Shown here in pieces: positions 53,755 to 62,993 of a stretch of DNA of 64,000 nucleotides; position 1 is the first letter of the stretch, and the number at the start of each line of letters is the position of its first letter. The translations under genes and the position numbers were made by a program. Source of the stretch: Spirochaetota bacterium (GTDB taxonomy: Bacteria; Spirochaetota; UBA4802; JAFGJZ01). A model generated the notes under the pieces. The model had not been told where the DNA came from, searched no databases, and saw only the letters and a list, made by a program, of their open reading frames with translations. Location: contig JAQIBV010000054.1 in assembly GCA_027858855.1 (NCBI GenBank), positions 1 to 64,000 on the forward strand, written 5' to 3'.

Positions 53755-55983
53755 ATGCGATATCTTTTAACTGTTTTTTTTCTTTTTGTATTTTTTCCAA
53801 TGGCTGCCGGTACAGTTTCCGGGCGTGTGACTGATATGTCAGGGCGACCCGTTTCTGGTCTTGTTGTCGGGCTTGAGGATAACTACTATACGTCCGAGAC
53901 CTCTTCTGATGGTAGTTTTCGTTTTGAGAATGTAGACCCAGGGGATTACACTCTTCATTTTTCAAATGGAACCTGGGGGCATCACCGTTACGGTATTCGT
54001 GTTAAGACAGATTTTCATGTTACACTAAAAATTGACAGAAAAATGAATACAAGCGAACCGCTGGTTTATCGCGAAACTGATGAGCCTTATAACACTCGAC
54101 AGGGTATAACACAGAATCAGATCATCACTTATCCCATGCGCGGTGTGGGTGACAGCCTGCATCTGCTACAGACTCTTCCGGGGGTAGGTGGTGGTTCTTC
54201 GGTATCAACAATTCCGATTATACGAAGTACTAACCCTCTCTTGAATAAGTATTATATAGATGGAATTCCAATCAACAATCCTTACCATTTTGCTGTCGGT
54301 TTTGTTCCTGTTATTTCGGCAATCAGCGATCCGGTAATAGATCATGTTATTTTGCACAAGGGGGATGCCCCTGTTAGCATGGGCGATCACGCCGGAAATG
54401 TAATTGATATACGAACTGTCGAACCTACACACACCGGTTTGCGTGGTTCGGTAATTCTTGATGGTTTTGTTCCTCTGCTACCAACAATGGCGGTTTCCGG
54501 CGTTGTTGATCCACGATGGTCTTTAGTTGCTGTGGGCAGGCGAAGCACTACAGATATTCTTCTTGATATCGCAGACAATAACTACATGCTTCAGGACTTT
54601 TATTTCAAGACAACCTATGTTCTTAACAGGTCTCATCGCTTTCGTCTTATTGCTAACGGTGCGAGTGAGACATTTAAGTGGGATGATTTTATTTCAGAAA
54701 GTGGATATAATCTTTTCGCTTTTCAGTGGGATTATCGTATAGCGCGAAATCTTTTTCTGACTACATCCATATCACGATATCAGGTCGCCAGGGATCTGAA
54801 CAATGACAAAGAAGATGGTGCATCCGTAATTTTCGATCCGGTCGAGTATAGACTGTATCAGGCCTTAACGGCGGGAATTGGTCGTTTTGCAGTAACCGGA
54901 GGTTATGAGTATACTTCATATATGAATGGCGCTAAAAGCAATATTTCGTTCAGTGGACTCGCAACACCGGACATTCTCTCGGCAGAGGCTGAAACACAGA
55001 CAACCGAATTTGCCATCGAGGGCAATGGTGTGCGACTTTTCGCCGATGTCTCAGGCCAATTTGACCGCTTCTGGTTTACTGTTGGAGCAAACTTTGATTA
55101 TTTCGGTGTTCAGGATAGCACGAATTACGGATATCAGAGTGAGGCCGGTGTTGTTCTGAGGAAAACTACGGCCATTTATGCAAAAGCGGGGCGTTTTATA
55201 GCACATCCTGATATGCTCTATTATCTGGGTGCTGTTGATTCAGATTCTGAAAACAGCGAATTGCTCACCCCGACTCATCTAGAAGATACAATTACAGATA
55301 CATATGCAGTTGGGCTTCAGAGCTCAGATTTTCTGCAGGTGAAGATGAGGGGTGAACTGTTTTACAGCATCTATCAAAATCTGTATCCTGGCGGAACGCT
55401 TGTAACTGTTAATGACGATTCGTTCAGAAAGGCGGCGCAACTGCATAAGTTTGCTCTTGAAGACGATGGGGACACAATGGGATTCGAGCTGAGCCTGTCC
55501 CGGAAATTTTTACGCAGATATAACTCTTCGCTTGCCTATACCTTTCAGACAACAACACGTAACAGAGATGATAATCTGTTTGTTGACCTTCTGGGTGACA
55601 ATGCAAAGGAGATCGAATCGGAGTATAGCCAAACACATATTTTAAGAATAATGGCGGCCGCACGTTTTGGGCCATGGGTTCCGGCTTTGCTCTTTAATGC
55701 CTACAGTTCGCTTCCATATACTGAAGTCAGTGGAACTCGCGAGATAGAGGGGCTGGGTACACAAACTCTGTATGGAAAAGAAAATGGTGCCCGATATCCA
55801 ATGCATCACCGGCTCGATTTTAAGGTCAACTATTATGCTTCAGAGTCGCTGAGGTTCTATGCTGAAATGTGGAATGTTTATTTGAACAGAGAAAATCAGG
55901 TTGCGGATTATAAAAATCGGTCACACCGAGAGGTGAATGACATACCTCTGTTTTTCTGGATGGGGATGGAACTATGTTTTTAA
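53755..55983 (+). CDS. TonB-dependent outer-membrane receptor
   Basis: About 742 residues. After the signal peptide comes a carboxypeptidase-regulatory-like domain (about 20-100; TVSGRVTDMSGRPVSGLVV, GSFRFENVDPGDYTLHF). A plug follows (about 120-230; LLQTLPGVGGGSSVSTIPIIRSTNPLLNKYYIDGIPI), then a 22-strand-type barrel to the end (LDFKVNYYASESLRFYAEMWNVYLN, final FFWMGMELCF). ATG 53755 has AGGGA nine bases upstream; an ATG at 53746 overlaps the previous stop but leaves no room for a ribosome site. There is no SusD partner. It would import a ligand using the proton motive force; the ligand is unknown. Confidence 0.88.
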   Translation: MRYLLTVFFLFVFFPMAAGTVSGRVTDMSGRPVSGLVVGLEDNYYTSETSSDGSFRFENVDPGDYTLHFSNGTWGHHRYGIRVKTDFHVTLKIDRKMNTSEPLVYRETDEPYNTRQGITQNQIITYPMRGVGDSLHLLQTLPGVGGGSSVSTIPIIRSTNPLLNKYYIDGIPINNPYHFAVGFVPVISAISDPVIDHVILHKGDAPVSMGDHAGNVIDIRTVEPTHTGLRGSVILDGFVPLLPTMAVSGVVDPRWSLVAVGRRSTTDILLDIADNNYMLQDFYFKTTYVLNRSHRFRLIANGASETFKWDDFISESGYNLFAFQWDYRIARNLFLTTSISRYQVARDLNNDKEDGASVIFDPVEYRLYQALTAGIGRFAVTGGYEYTSYMNGAKSNISFSGLATPDILSAEAETQTTEFAIEGNGVRLFADVSGQFDRFWFTVGANFDYFGVQDSTNYGYQSEAGVVLRKTTAIYAKAGRFIAHPDMLYYLGAVDSDSENSELLTPTHLEDTITDTYAVGLQSSDFLQVKMRGELFYSIYQNLYPGGTLVTVNDDSFRKAAQLHKFALEDDGDTMGFELSLSRKFLRRYNSSLAYTFQTTTRNRDDNLFVDLLGDNAKEIESEYSQTHILRIMAAARFGPWVPALLFNAYSSLPYTEVSGTREIEGLGTQTLYGKENGARYPMHHRLDFKVNYYASESLRFYAEMWNVYLNRENQVADYKNRSHREVNDIPLFFWMGMELCF

Positions 55984-57548
55984 AAATAATCGCATTGCTA
56001 ATTGTGTTTAACCTGACAATTTTGAGTGCAGGTGTATACGAAGTCCCCGGTCATTCTGAAGAGTCGTATCTGGCCGATGCAACAATACTTCGGTTAAAAA
56101 TGGCTAAGGAACCCGAGAATCCTGAGCATCATCGGTTGCTCATCATGTTTTTAATGTCTGTTGAGGAGTTTGAGTCTGCCGCACGTGAATGTTCCATATA
56201 TCTTGCGACTGGGCATGGTAGCAAAAAGGAGAATAGAGAGATAGAATATACCCGAATAATTGCTCTGGCCTCCTCTTCTCGGTATAAAGAGGCAATAGAA
56301 AGAACAGCTCTATATTTAAAAAAATACAAACATAGCGATGAAGACAGAGAATTCTTAAATCGTAAACGACGCCTCTACAGTCGAGCCCTTAAAACAAAAG
56401 GTGCTGTTTCGGGTTTGAAAATCATTGCAGAAAATGAGAGTGCCCTTGGCGTGGATGCCTCAAACGGAACTGTTATTACCTATAACCGGCTTTTAAATAA
56501 GATCGGTTTCCGTTATCTGGCCGATGGAAAAGTTGCTCTACCTGTTTTGCTTCCTCCTGACACTGACTCCGAATCTCTGATCAGCATAACAATCAGTAAA
56601 AACGGGAAAAGAGCTTTGGCCTCGTTTCGCGATGGTGACGGTGCAGTTATTGCAGAGAGCAGGTATGACTCAGGCTGGAGTGAGTGGAGTTTTGACAGCG
56701 AATTAAACCGTGGTTCTGTTAATGCCTATCCCTGTTTTATTCAGGGAGTAACAACACTTTTTTTTGTTACTAATCGTGTTGAGGGTAATGGTCTTGATAT
56801 CTATTATTCAGAATACTCACGTGATGGCTGGCAGAAGGCCCGCCCCGTAGAGGGTGTTAACAGTTCTGGCGATGAGGCTTCGGTATATGTACCTCTGGAT
56901 GGGAATCAACTCTTTTTCTCCAGTAATGGACGCCCGGGTCTTGGAGGGATTGATATCTATACCGGAAAACTAGAGCTCAAACCTGTCCCGACCGTTACGG
57001 TTGAACGCAATGTCGTTTCGGTTAATACTTTTCGCAATGAAATTACACCCCCCTATTTTACCACGGAGCTGCCGTTTTATACTGTAACACATGTTAATGC
57101 TGATAGAAGTTATCTTTATGGTGCTGATTCCCTTTGGACAGAAACCGGGAAGACCGTTGTTAAAAAAGTTGAAAAGCCAGCGGTAAAAATACCTGAGAGC
57201 GGCACCCTTGTTGCGCATGATCTTCAGTTTGATACCGGTTCGGCCTACATAAGACCTTCATCGTACAGGTTTCTTGAACAGCTTGCTTTATACATGAAGA
57301 ATAATCCCAGTAAGGGTATTATTATTAATGGTCATACAGACAGTGTCGGAACTGAAGAGGTGAACAGACGGCTTTCACTGAATCGTGCCCGTGCAGTTGC
57401 TCGCTACCTTATCCGTAATGGCATAGCCGCCGACCGTATACGTACTAACGGTCTTGGCACATCTGAAAATATAGAGAGTAATGATACAGAAGAGGGGCGT
57501 CAAAAAAACCGGCGTGTAGAGATCTCGTTTTTTGATCTGGGTGCTTAG
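55974..57548 (+). CDS. PD40 beta-propeller / OmpA-domain protein
   Basis: A 524-residue exported protein. An N-terminal signal is followed by a helical TPR-like region (about 25-150), a PD40-type beta-propeller part (about 190-340; SISKNGKRALASFRDGDG, DEASVYVPLDGNQLFFSSNGRPGLGGIDIY), and a C-terminal OmpA domain (about 405-520; LQFDTGSAYIRPSS, GHTDSVGTEEVNRRLSLNRARAVARYL, ENRRVEI-like KNRRVEISFF) that binds peptidoglycan. The start overlaps the receptor gene by 10 bases. It likely anchors the operon's outer-membrane complex to the cell wall. Confidence 0.85.
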   Translation: MFLKIIALLIVFNLTILSAGVYEVPGHSEESYLADATILRLKMAKEPENPEHHRLLIMFLMSVEEFESAARECSIYLATGHGSKKENREIEYTRIIALASSSRYKEAIERTALYLKKYKHSDEDREFLNRKRRLYSRALKTKGAVSGLKIIAENESALGVDASNGTVITYNRLLNKIGFRYLADGKVALPVLLPPDTDSESLISITISKNGKRALASFRDGDGAVIAESRYDSGWSEWSFDSELNRGSVNAYPCFIQGVTTLFFVTNRVEGNGLDIYYSEYSRDGWQKARPVEGVNSSGDEASVYVPLDGNQLFFSSNGRPGLGGIDIYTGKLELKPVPTVTVERNVVSVNTFRNEITPPYFTTELPFYTVTHVNADRSYLYGADSLWTETGKTVVKKVEKPAVKIPESGTLVAHDLQFDTGSAYIRPSSYRFLEQLALYMKNNPSKGIIINGHTDSVGTEEVNRRLSLNRARAVARYLIRNGIAADRIRTNGLGTSENIESNDTEEGRQKNRRVEISFFDLGA

Positions 57549-57582
57549 ATAAAATAGGTGAGCTGGAATTCCTCATATATTA

Positions 57583-57623
57583 CTAAAGATTAATCTTTAG
57601 CCCGTACGTGCGGGTTAAAGATT
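57583..57623 (+). promoter_or_regulatory. Mutually exclusive hairpins after the envelope operon
   Basis: CTAAAGATT (57583-57591) is followed by AATCTTTAG (57592-57600), which can instead pair with TTAAAGATT (57615-57623) together with a CCCG/CGGG stem at 57601-57614. One middle segment thus has two possible partners. No T-run follows. Confidence 0.5.
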
Positions 57624-57661
57624 GAATATGTAAAAATAGTTTAAATCTAATTCAAATAGTG

Positions 57662-57692
57662 TTGACAAAGCATCTAAAATTGGTAATATAAT
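57662..57692 (+). promoter_or_regulatory. Promoter of the acidic lipoprotein gene
   Basis: TTGACA at 57662-57667 with TAATAT (57684-57689, 16 bases) or TATAAT (57687-57692, 19 bases). Confidence 0.7.
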
Positions 57693-57787
57693 GATCTTTA
57701 AGATGTTTATAATCGGTAAGGAATCAGGATATAAAAAATTTTACTCAAAACAGTTAAATGCCTGTTTTGAGTAAATGCGGAGGTTTT

Positions 57788-59872
57788 ATGAGTAAATATG
57801 TAAAGTATATTCTTCTAGTTATTATTGGCTTTGGAATGCTGGTCGGATGCGATGGCTGTTATGACGATGAGACAACAGATAAGGTTGATGCCCCGAATTT
57901 CACCCTTTTGCGTGGCACAAACTACGATGTTGTACTCTCATCACATACTAAAGGAGCGACCATTCTTTATACTATAGATGGTACTGATCCAAAGACAAGT
58001 AATACGGCTGTTGACGGAACTGAGTTAACAATCGATTTTTTTACTCAGATTCGAGCCTATGCCTATAAGAAGGGGAAGCGTGATTCTTTGACAGTCAGCT
58101 TCTCTTTGCCAAAATTCGGAGCTAAAAGAAAGGTCTTTTATAATGCTGATTATACTGTAAAATCATATATTAGCTCTTCTAAAGACTGTAACAATAAAAG
58201 AAAACTGGAAGTATTCCGCTCTGCTAAAGGGAGTGATGAACAGTGGTTCACATGGGACGATTCAATTGATTATTATAAACTGTATATCTACGATCAGGAT
58301 ACCTTGACAACCTGTGTGAAATATAATGGCTCAGGTTCTGATGGTGACTGGTTTACTGAAGACGATGACGAAGATGTATCGTATAATGTAACTATTGCTG
58401 ATAATGATTACAGCTATGATGGGGAATATACTGAATCATTTGATGATAAAATGAATCTTTTAGAAACTAATGAATATTCGGATGGCCCTTACCAGTATAC
58501 CTATTCAGGACGTAATCCGGTTGATTTTAAAGACGGAGCAGGAAACACACTCCTCTATCAGCTTGAAGGAAATCAGGAGTACTACTATCTTTATGAAAAC
58601 AACAGTGCTGGAAAACCAGATCGCAAAGTGAAATATCGTGGTTATGGAACAGATACTGACTTTGGTTATACTGATAACAGCTATGATGCTGATGGAAATC
58701 TTATCACATCAACCTATTATTGGGACAATGCCGGTAAATATCCGCGCGCGCACTATGTATATGAATATGATCAGGGTAAACTGGTTATTGAATCTAAGTA
58801 TAAACATACCGATTTAGCTAAATTGAGACTTCGCCGTGAATTCGAATACGATGCTGAAGGTCGTCTGTTCAGGGTGGATTTTTTTGACAAGGAAAGCAAC
58901 CGGGAGATGTATGAGGAGTATACCTATAACGGTGACTCTACTGCATCCATGACCCGCTATTTAAGGCCGGCTGTCGCTTCCAAGAACCTTGTGTTCGAGT
59001 TTACCGTTACTGCAAACGTAGTGGATGGTGGTTATTTTGTTTATGCCGGTGGAAAGTTTGATCATGAAGGTGATCCTATTAAGGATATTGTCGATCTTGG
59101 TGAGGATGAAAAAGAGTTTATTGCGAATATGACAGAGAAAGTTCGTGATATTATTAAAAACGTTAAGCTTTCAAGTGCATCTGTAACCTTGAATGGAGCT
59201 TTTGGCGGTGATGCAAAGATACTGGTTGCTACCTATGATAATACAATAAATATAGTTTTTGAGTTTAATAATTATAACGATGGTGATATAATCATAAACG
59301 GTACAATCGATAAAGAGCTTACTGGAACGATTGATGTTTCCGGAGAGCTGAGCGGAGGCGAGGCTGCTGGAAACGGTTTTGTTTATGGTGAACTTATGAT
59401 TGCCGATGCTAATCCGGATATTACGGATGAGGACTATATTGTTTCAGCTTATACCTCTATCGATCTGGATGCTAATGATAATCCGGTTAAAGAGACAGAG
59501 TATTATACTCCGGGAGCAGACGGGGCGTGGGATACTATCGGTGATAATAGTGTGAAGTATGTGACCAACTACCAATACACTGATACTATTCTTACAGAGA
59601 AGGTTCGATATAATAAAACTGTGGCCGATTCAAATCTAAATTACAGAATAGTCTACGAACTTAATGGAGATATTGTCGAAAAAGAGACTGTTACGCGAAA
59701 TTATGGTGCATACGGAATTCAGGATGCTGGCAGTACTAACGAGACACTCGAGCATTATCGTTGCTGGAGCGATCTTTGGGATATTCAGCAGAGATGGGAA
59801 ATCGACTGGGACGATGAGTACTGGAACGAAGACGTCGATAAAAAAGACAGGGTTGAGTGGTCTGTAGAGTAG
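57788..59872 (+). CDS. Large acidic lipoprotein with chitobiase-like and YD-like repeats
   Basis: About 694 residues. GGAGG precedes ATG 57788; the signal ends LVGC. The first 90 mature residues resemble the chitobiase C-terminal-like beta-sandwich (HTKGATILYTIDGTDPKTSNTA, QIRAYAYKKGKRDS). The rest is rich in Asp, Tyr and Thr with loose repeats of the form G-x-D-x-x-W-x-T-x-D-D followed by Tyr-rich strands (GSDGDWFTEDDDED, GSDEQWFTWDDSID, GADGAWDTIGDNS). It is probably an outer-surface protein; the repeats could bind calcium. It is similar in style to the lipoprotein at 34784-35728. No function can be named. Confidence 0.72.
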   Translation: MSKYVKYILLVIIGFGMLVGCDGCYDDETTDKVDAPNFTLLRGTNYDVVLSSHTKGATILYTIDGTDPKTSNTAVDGTELTIDFFTQIRAYAYKKGKRDSLTVSFSLPKFGAKRKVFYNADYTVKSYISSSKDCNNKRKLEVFRSAKGSDEQWFTWDDSIDYYKLYIYDQDTLTTCVKYNGSGSDGDWFTEDDDEDVSYNVTIADNDYSYDGEYTESFDDKMNLLETNEYSDGPYQYTYSGRNPVDFKDGAGNTLLYQLEGNQEYYYLYENNSAGKPDRKVKYRGYGTDTDFGYTDNSYDADGNLITSTYYWDNAGKYPRAHYVYEYDQGKLVIESKYKHTDLAKLRLRREFEYDAEGRLFRVDFFDKESNREMYEEYTYNGDSTASMTRYLRPAVASKNLVFEFTVTANVVDGGYFVYAGGKFDHEGDPIKDIVDLGEDEKEFIANMTEKVRDIIKNVKLSSASVTLNGAFGGDAKILVATYDNTINIVFEFNNYNDGDIIINGTIDKELTGTIDVSGELSGGEAAGNGFVYGELMIADANPDITDEDYIVSAYTSIDLDANDNPVKETEYYTPGADGAWDTIGDNSVKYVTNYQYTDTILTEKVRYNKTVADSNLNYRIVYELNGDIVEKETVTRNYGAYGIQDAGSTNETLEHYRCWSDLWDIQQRWEIDWDDEYWNEDVDKKDRVEWSVE

Positions 59873-59899
59873 CGACTTTTAATTGCTTTAGGAAATTAT

Positions 59900-59927
59900 A
59901 GAGAGGGGTTTCGGCTCCTCTCTTTTT
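59900..59927 (+). terminator. Terminator of the acidic lipoprotein gene
   Basis: AGAGAGG (59900-59906) pairs with CCTCTCT (59917-59923), and a T-run follows. Confidence 0.88.
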
Positions 59928-60056
59928 GGTTGTCCACTTGAGCTGGCAAACCGGTTTTTCCTATGAAAGAGTTGTTTTCAGGGGTAAAAAATGAATGCAT
60001 ATCGCAGAATAATTTTTTGTATTCTCAAATAATTGGCTTATCAATCAGGTTGCATA

Positions 60057-60890
60057 TTAATCGTTAAAAAAAAGTTGAACATAGGCAAGCAGGGCATCGG
60101 TAAAATCGAGTTTAATTTCAGTTTCGACTGCCCACGATGATTTTGGAAAACTTTTCAGAGTTTGAATAAATATCAGTTTGGCGTTCATTGCGTTTTCGAC
60201 ACATTCAGCTTGAAAAAATTTGCTTCGGTTATGCCGGTTATAGAACAGCTCTATTTCTGCTTCATGAAGGTATTTATCACCAATATGATACTGGTTATAG
60301 GCCTCCACCTCCAGAACGTTTTTATACGAGTCCAGAATATTTAAACACTCCGAAGATTTATAAAAATTAAATATCATTTTATTAAAAACAGAGAAGTGGT
60401 GAAGTAACTCCTCGTCTTTGGTGCTTTTACTTAATGATTGAACAGTGTGATACGATTTTTTTATTCGGTTTACAACGTCTTTAAATGTGGAGCGGTTCAT
60501 GATATTGTCGCGACGGGCGATGTTATACAGTTGATACTGGTAGTAGCGATAAATGTGTTCTTTAGTCTCTTCGCGTACGGTTACAAATGATTTAATAAGC
60601 TGTTCGCGAACAATTTTATCCGCAAAGTAATCGGTGGGTTTTTCTGGTCGTCGTGGTTTTGGTTGCTTAGCCGTCAAAGGCTCTTCGGTTGCAGTAAAGC
60701 GTGAGCTCATGATAAAGTTGTAGGCGCTGTTAATGCCCGACATTTTCTCATTAGCCCACTGGTCGTTGTCTCGATTACGGTCGGGATGATACAACATAGC
60801 CATTTTTTTAAATGCAGAAGCTATCTGCTCGTCAGTGGCACCCGGTTTAATTTGAAGAAGACTGTAAGCCTCAGAGAGATTTTTAATCAT
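60057..60890 (-). CDS. J-domain (DnaJ-like) protein
   Basis: About 277 residues. The first 65 form a J domain: LSEAYSLLQIKPGATDEQIASAFKKMAMLYHPDRN, with the essential HPD. The remaining 200 are helical and not recognised; there is no Gly/Phe region or zinc finger, so it is a dedicated co-chaperone and not DnaJ itself. AGGAT lies before ATG 60890; a longer reading from 61010 has no ribosome site. It should stimulate an Hsp70 on a specific client. It is divergent from lexA. Confidence 0.82.
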   Translation of the reverse strand: MIKNLSEAYSLLQIKPGATDEQIASAFKKMAMLYHPDRNRDNDQWANEKMSGINSAYNFIMSSRFTATEEPLTAKQPKPRRPEKPTDYFADKIVREQLIKSFVTVREETKEHIYRYYQYQLYNIARRDNIMNRSTFKDVVNRIKKSYHTVQSLSKSTKDEELLHHFSVFNKMIFNFYKSSECLNILDSYKNVLEVEAYNQYHIGDKYLHEAEIELFYNRHNRSKFFQAECVENAMNAKLIFIQTLKSFPKSSWAVETEIKLDFTDALLAYVQLFFND

Positions 60891-61052
60891 CAGGCATCCT
60901 GAATTATATCTTGTTTTTAAAAAAATAGACGCCAGCCTTGGAGCTTCAGTAGCTGGTGAATCAAAGGTTCTAGTGGCATAAAGAGTGTTAAAAAAGTATT
61001 TGTAAAGCATTATATGGGAGTGAGCAAGTCAGGTGAAACAGCTCTTTTTCAC

Positions 61053-61099
61053 TTGACATCTATACCGATGTTTGCTATACGAATGTAGGTTGTAATTCG
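61053..61099 (+). promoter_or_regulatory. lexA promoter with candidate operators
   Basis: TTGACA (61053-61058), 17 bases, TATACG (61076-61081). Two inverted repeats overlap it: ACATC-N6-GATGT at 61056-61071 and CGAAT-N10-ATTCG at 61080-61099. Either could be the LexA box of this organism. Confidence 0.65.
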
Positions 61100-61107
61100 G
61101 AGGTTTT

Positions 61108-61725
61108 ATGGGTAAAGAGTTAACTTCACGTCAGCGTGAAATATTTGATTTCATAAAGAATGAGATTGGCAGGTCGGGTTTCCCACCCACAATCAGAGAA
61201 ATAGGCAATCGCTTCGAAATTACAGTTAAGGGCGCCTATGATCACCTGAAAGCTATCGAAAAGAAGGGGTATCTTCGTTGTACTCAGAATAAGTCGCGTG
61301 CAATAGAACTTTTGACTGAGTGTCATGAATCCACTGATGATAATATAATTAAGGTTCCGCTTTTAGGAACAATTGCCGCCGGTGCACCTCTGCTTGCTGA
61401 AGAAAACATTGAAGAGTACCTGAGTCTACCAGGACCGGCATTCTCTTCAGGGCAATACTTCGGTTTACGTGTCCGTGGAGACAGTATGATCGATGAAGGA
61501 ATATTCGATGGAGATATCGCGGTTATGCGAAAGCAGAACACAGCCATGCATGGAGAAATTATTGCTGCTTTGATCGGTGATGAGGCAACCCTTAAAACTC
61601 TGCATCGTAAAGATGGTACAATTATGCTTCTTCCAGCAAATGAGAACTATCAGCCTATCATACCGGAAGAGTTGACAGTACTGGGTATACTTGCGGGTCT
61701 CTTTCGTATATATAAGAATCGGTAG
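61108..61725 (+). CDS. lexA: LexA repressor
   Basis: A 205-residue SOS repressor. The winged-helix N-domain starts ELTSRQREIFDFIKNEI and has GFPPTIREIGNRF; the C-domain shows the self-cleavage site AAG (Ala91-Gly92) and the Ser126 (RGDSM) / Lys163 (EATLK) pair. Length and motifs are normal. The recognition helix reads TVKGAYDHLKAIEKKGYL, where Escherichia-type proteins have SPNAAEEHLKALARKG, so its operator is expected to differ. GGAGG precedes the ATG. Confidence 0.95.
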   Translation: MGKELTSRQREIFDFIKNEIGRSGFPPTIREIGNRFEITVKGAYDHLKAIEKKGYLRCTQNKSRAIELLTECHESTDDNIIKVPLLGTIAAGAPLLAEENIEEYLSLPGPAFSSGQYFGLRVRGDSMIDEGIFDGDIAVMRKQNTAMHGEIIAALIGDEATLKTLHRKDGTIMLLPANENYQPIIPEELTVLGILAGLFRIYKNR

Positions 61726-61963
61726 TGTATATAAAAGAAAAATACAAAAAATACTTTAATAATCGCAAGTAAACTGAAAAAAACTTTACATCTGCATAAT
61801 ACCCTGTTATTTTTTTAGATATGGTTAAATTTCAAAATCATTATATAATTCTATCTGATGCCTTTGTCGATAAAGGGATTTATGAGTTACCGATAAGCCT
61901 GTCGTCAGCTATGGTATACTTGATTTTGAAGAGCCAAAAATAAAACAGTAAGGGGAGAGTGCA

Positions 61964-62563
61964 ATGGAATTAACTGTCAGTTCTCTGGTTCAAAACAGTA
62001 TTAAAAAGGGAGTCAAGTATGTTGGCCCGCTTTTAGTTAATGTATTTTTATGGGGTCTTACTATATGGATTCCTTATCTGAATGTTGGGACTACAATTGG
62101 TCTATTTTTTGGGTTACCAACAAAAATGTCGCGCGATGAAGAAATCTCGTTTACTGAAATTTTTGATGCCAAGTTTCGCAAGAATATGGGCGAGGTTTTT
62201 CTTTCAATGGGTTTTGTTAACCTTGGCGTAATGATCGGATTTCTGTTTTTTATAATTCCAGGATATGTTATTTTTATTGCCTGGTCTTTGGCGACTCTTC
62301 TTGTTGCCGATAAAAATTACAATCCGATTGATGCAATAAAAAAGAGTAATGATCTTACATATGGTAAGAAGTGGACAATTTTCTTTGGTGCAGTTGTCCT
62401 TTATATTATTGTAATGGTGGCATTGATTCTTCTTGTCACTATATTTGGAAAAATTCATGGCGCTTTGGCTGCAATAGTTGGACTTTTGGGTACTCTGTTC
62501 TCTATGAGCATAATGCTTGGGTTTGTTGGAGAACTTTACGGATCACTTGCTAAAGACGCATAA
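61964..62563 (+). CDS. Multi-span membrane protein, unknown function
   Basis: 199 residues with about four to five membrane helices (LLVNVFLWGLTIWIPYL, LGVMIGFLFFIIPGYVIFIAWSLATLLVAD, IFFGAVVLYIIVMVALILLVTIF, MSIMLGFVGELYGSL). The segment NPIDAIKKSNDLTYGKKW after the third helix resembles DUF975/YciC-like proteins. GGGGAG precedes the ATG. Single gene with its own terminator. Confidence 0.75.
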   Translation: MELTVSSLVQNSIKKGVKYVGPLLVNVFLWGLTIWIPYLNVGTTIGLFFGLPTKMSRDEEISFTEIFDAKFRKNMGEVFLSMGFVNLGVMIGFLFFIIPGYVIFIAWSLATLLVADKNYNPIDAIKKSNDLTYGKKWTIFFGAVVLYIIVMVALILLVTIFGKIHGALAAIVGLLGTLFSMSIMLGFVGELYGSLAKDA

Positions 62564-62592
62564 TAACCTGTTTTAACAGTTTTTGTATTATA

Positions 62593-62624
62593 AACAGAGA
62601 GGCTTTTGGGTCTCTCTGTTTTAT
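62593..62624 (+). terminator. Terminator of the membrane protein gene
   Basis: AAACAGAGAG (62593-62602) pairs perfectly with CTCTCTGTTT (62613-62622), ending in a T-run. Confidence 0.9.
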
Positions 62625-62812
62625 TGGAAATAAAGGACAAATGCAGAGCTAGCAATTGCTTATTAATGATTATATTGTATTATGTCGCATATCTTCGTCT
62701 ATTTTCTGTCTTGAATAAATGCTGTGTATTGCTTCTGTATTCCAAAATCTGAAACAAACAGAAAATCCTGTTTAATAAAATCAGACAGTTGGCTTGCTTT
62801 AGGGATTAATAC

Positions 62813-62840
62813 TTGACATTAAGCCCGTCCGTGATATATT
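62813..62840 (+). promoter_or_regulatory. flaA promoter (sigma-70 type)
   Basis: TTGACA (62813-62818), 16 bases, TATATT (62835-62840). A vegetative-type promoter fits FlaA, which in studied spirochaetes is often not under the flagellar sigma factor. The leader is about 150 bases. Confidence 0.7.
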
Positions 62841-62993
62841 TTTTTATTGAAGCGTCTTAACCATGGAAATATTTCAATTTTGAGTTTATTTTTCGTGTCA
62901 GATTGCCGATTATAAACATAGATAACTATAAAGCTTTGCTGTTATCTTCTGATTATGTTAGTTCAAATCATATTGTTCAAAGGAGTTGATGGG

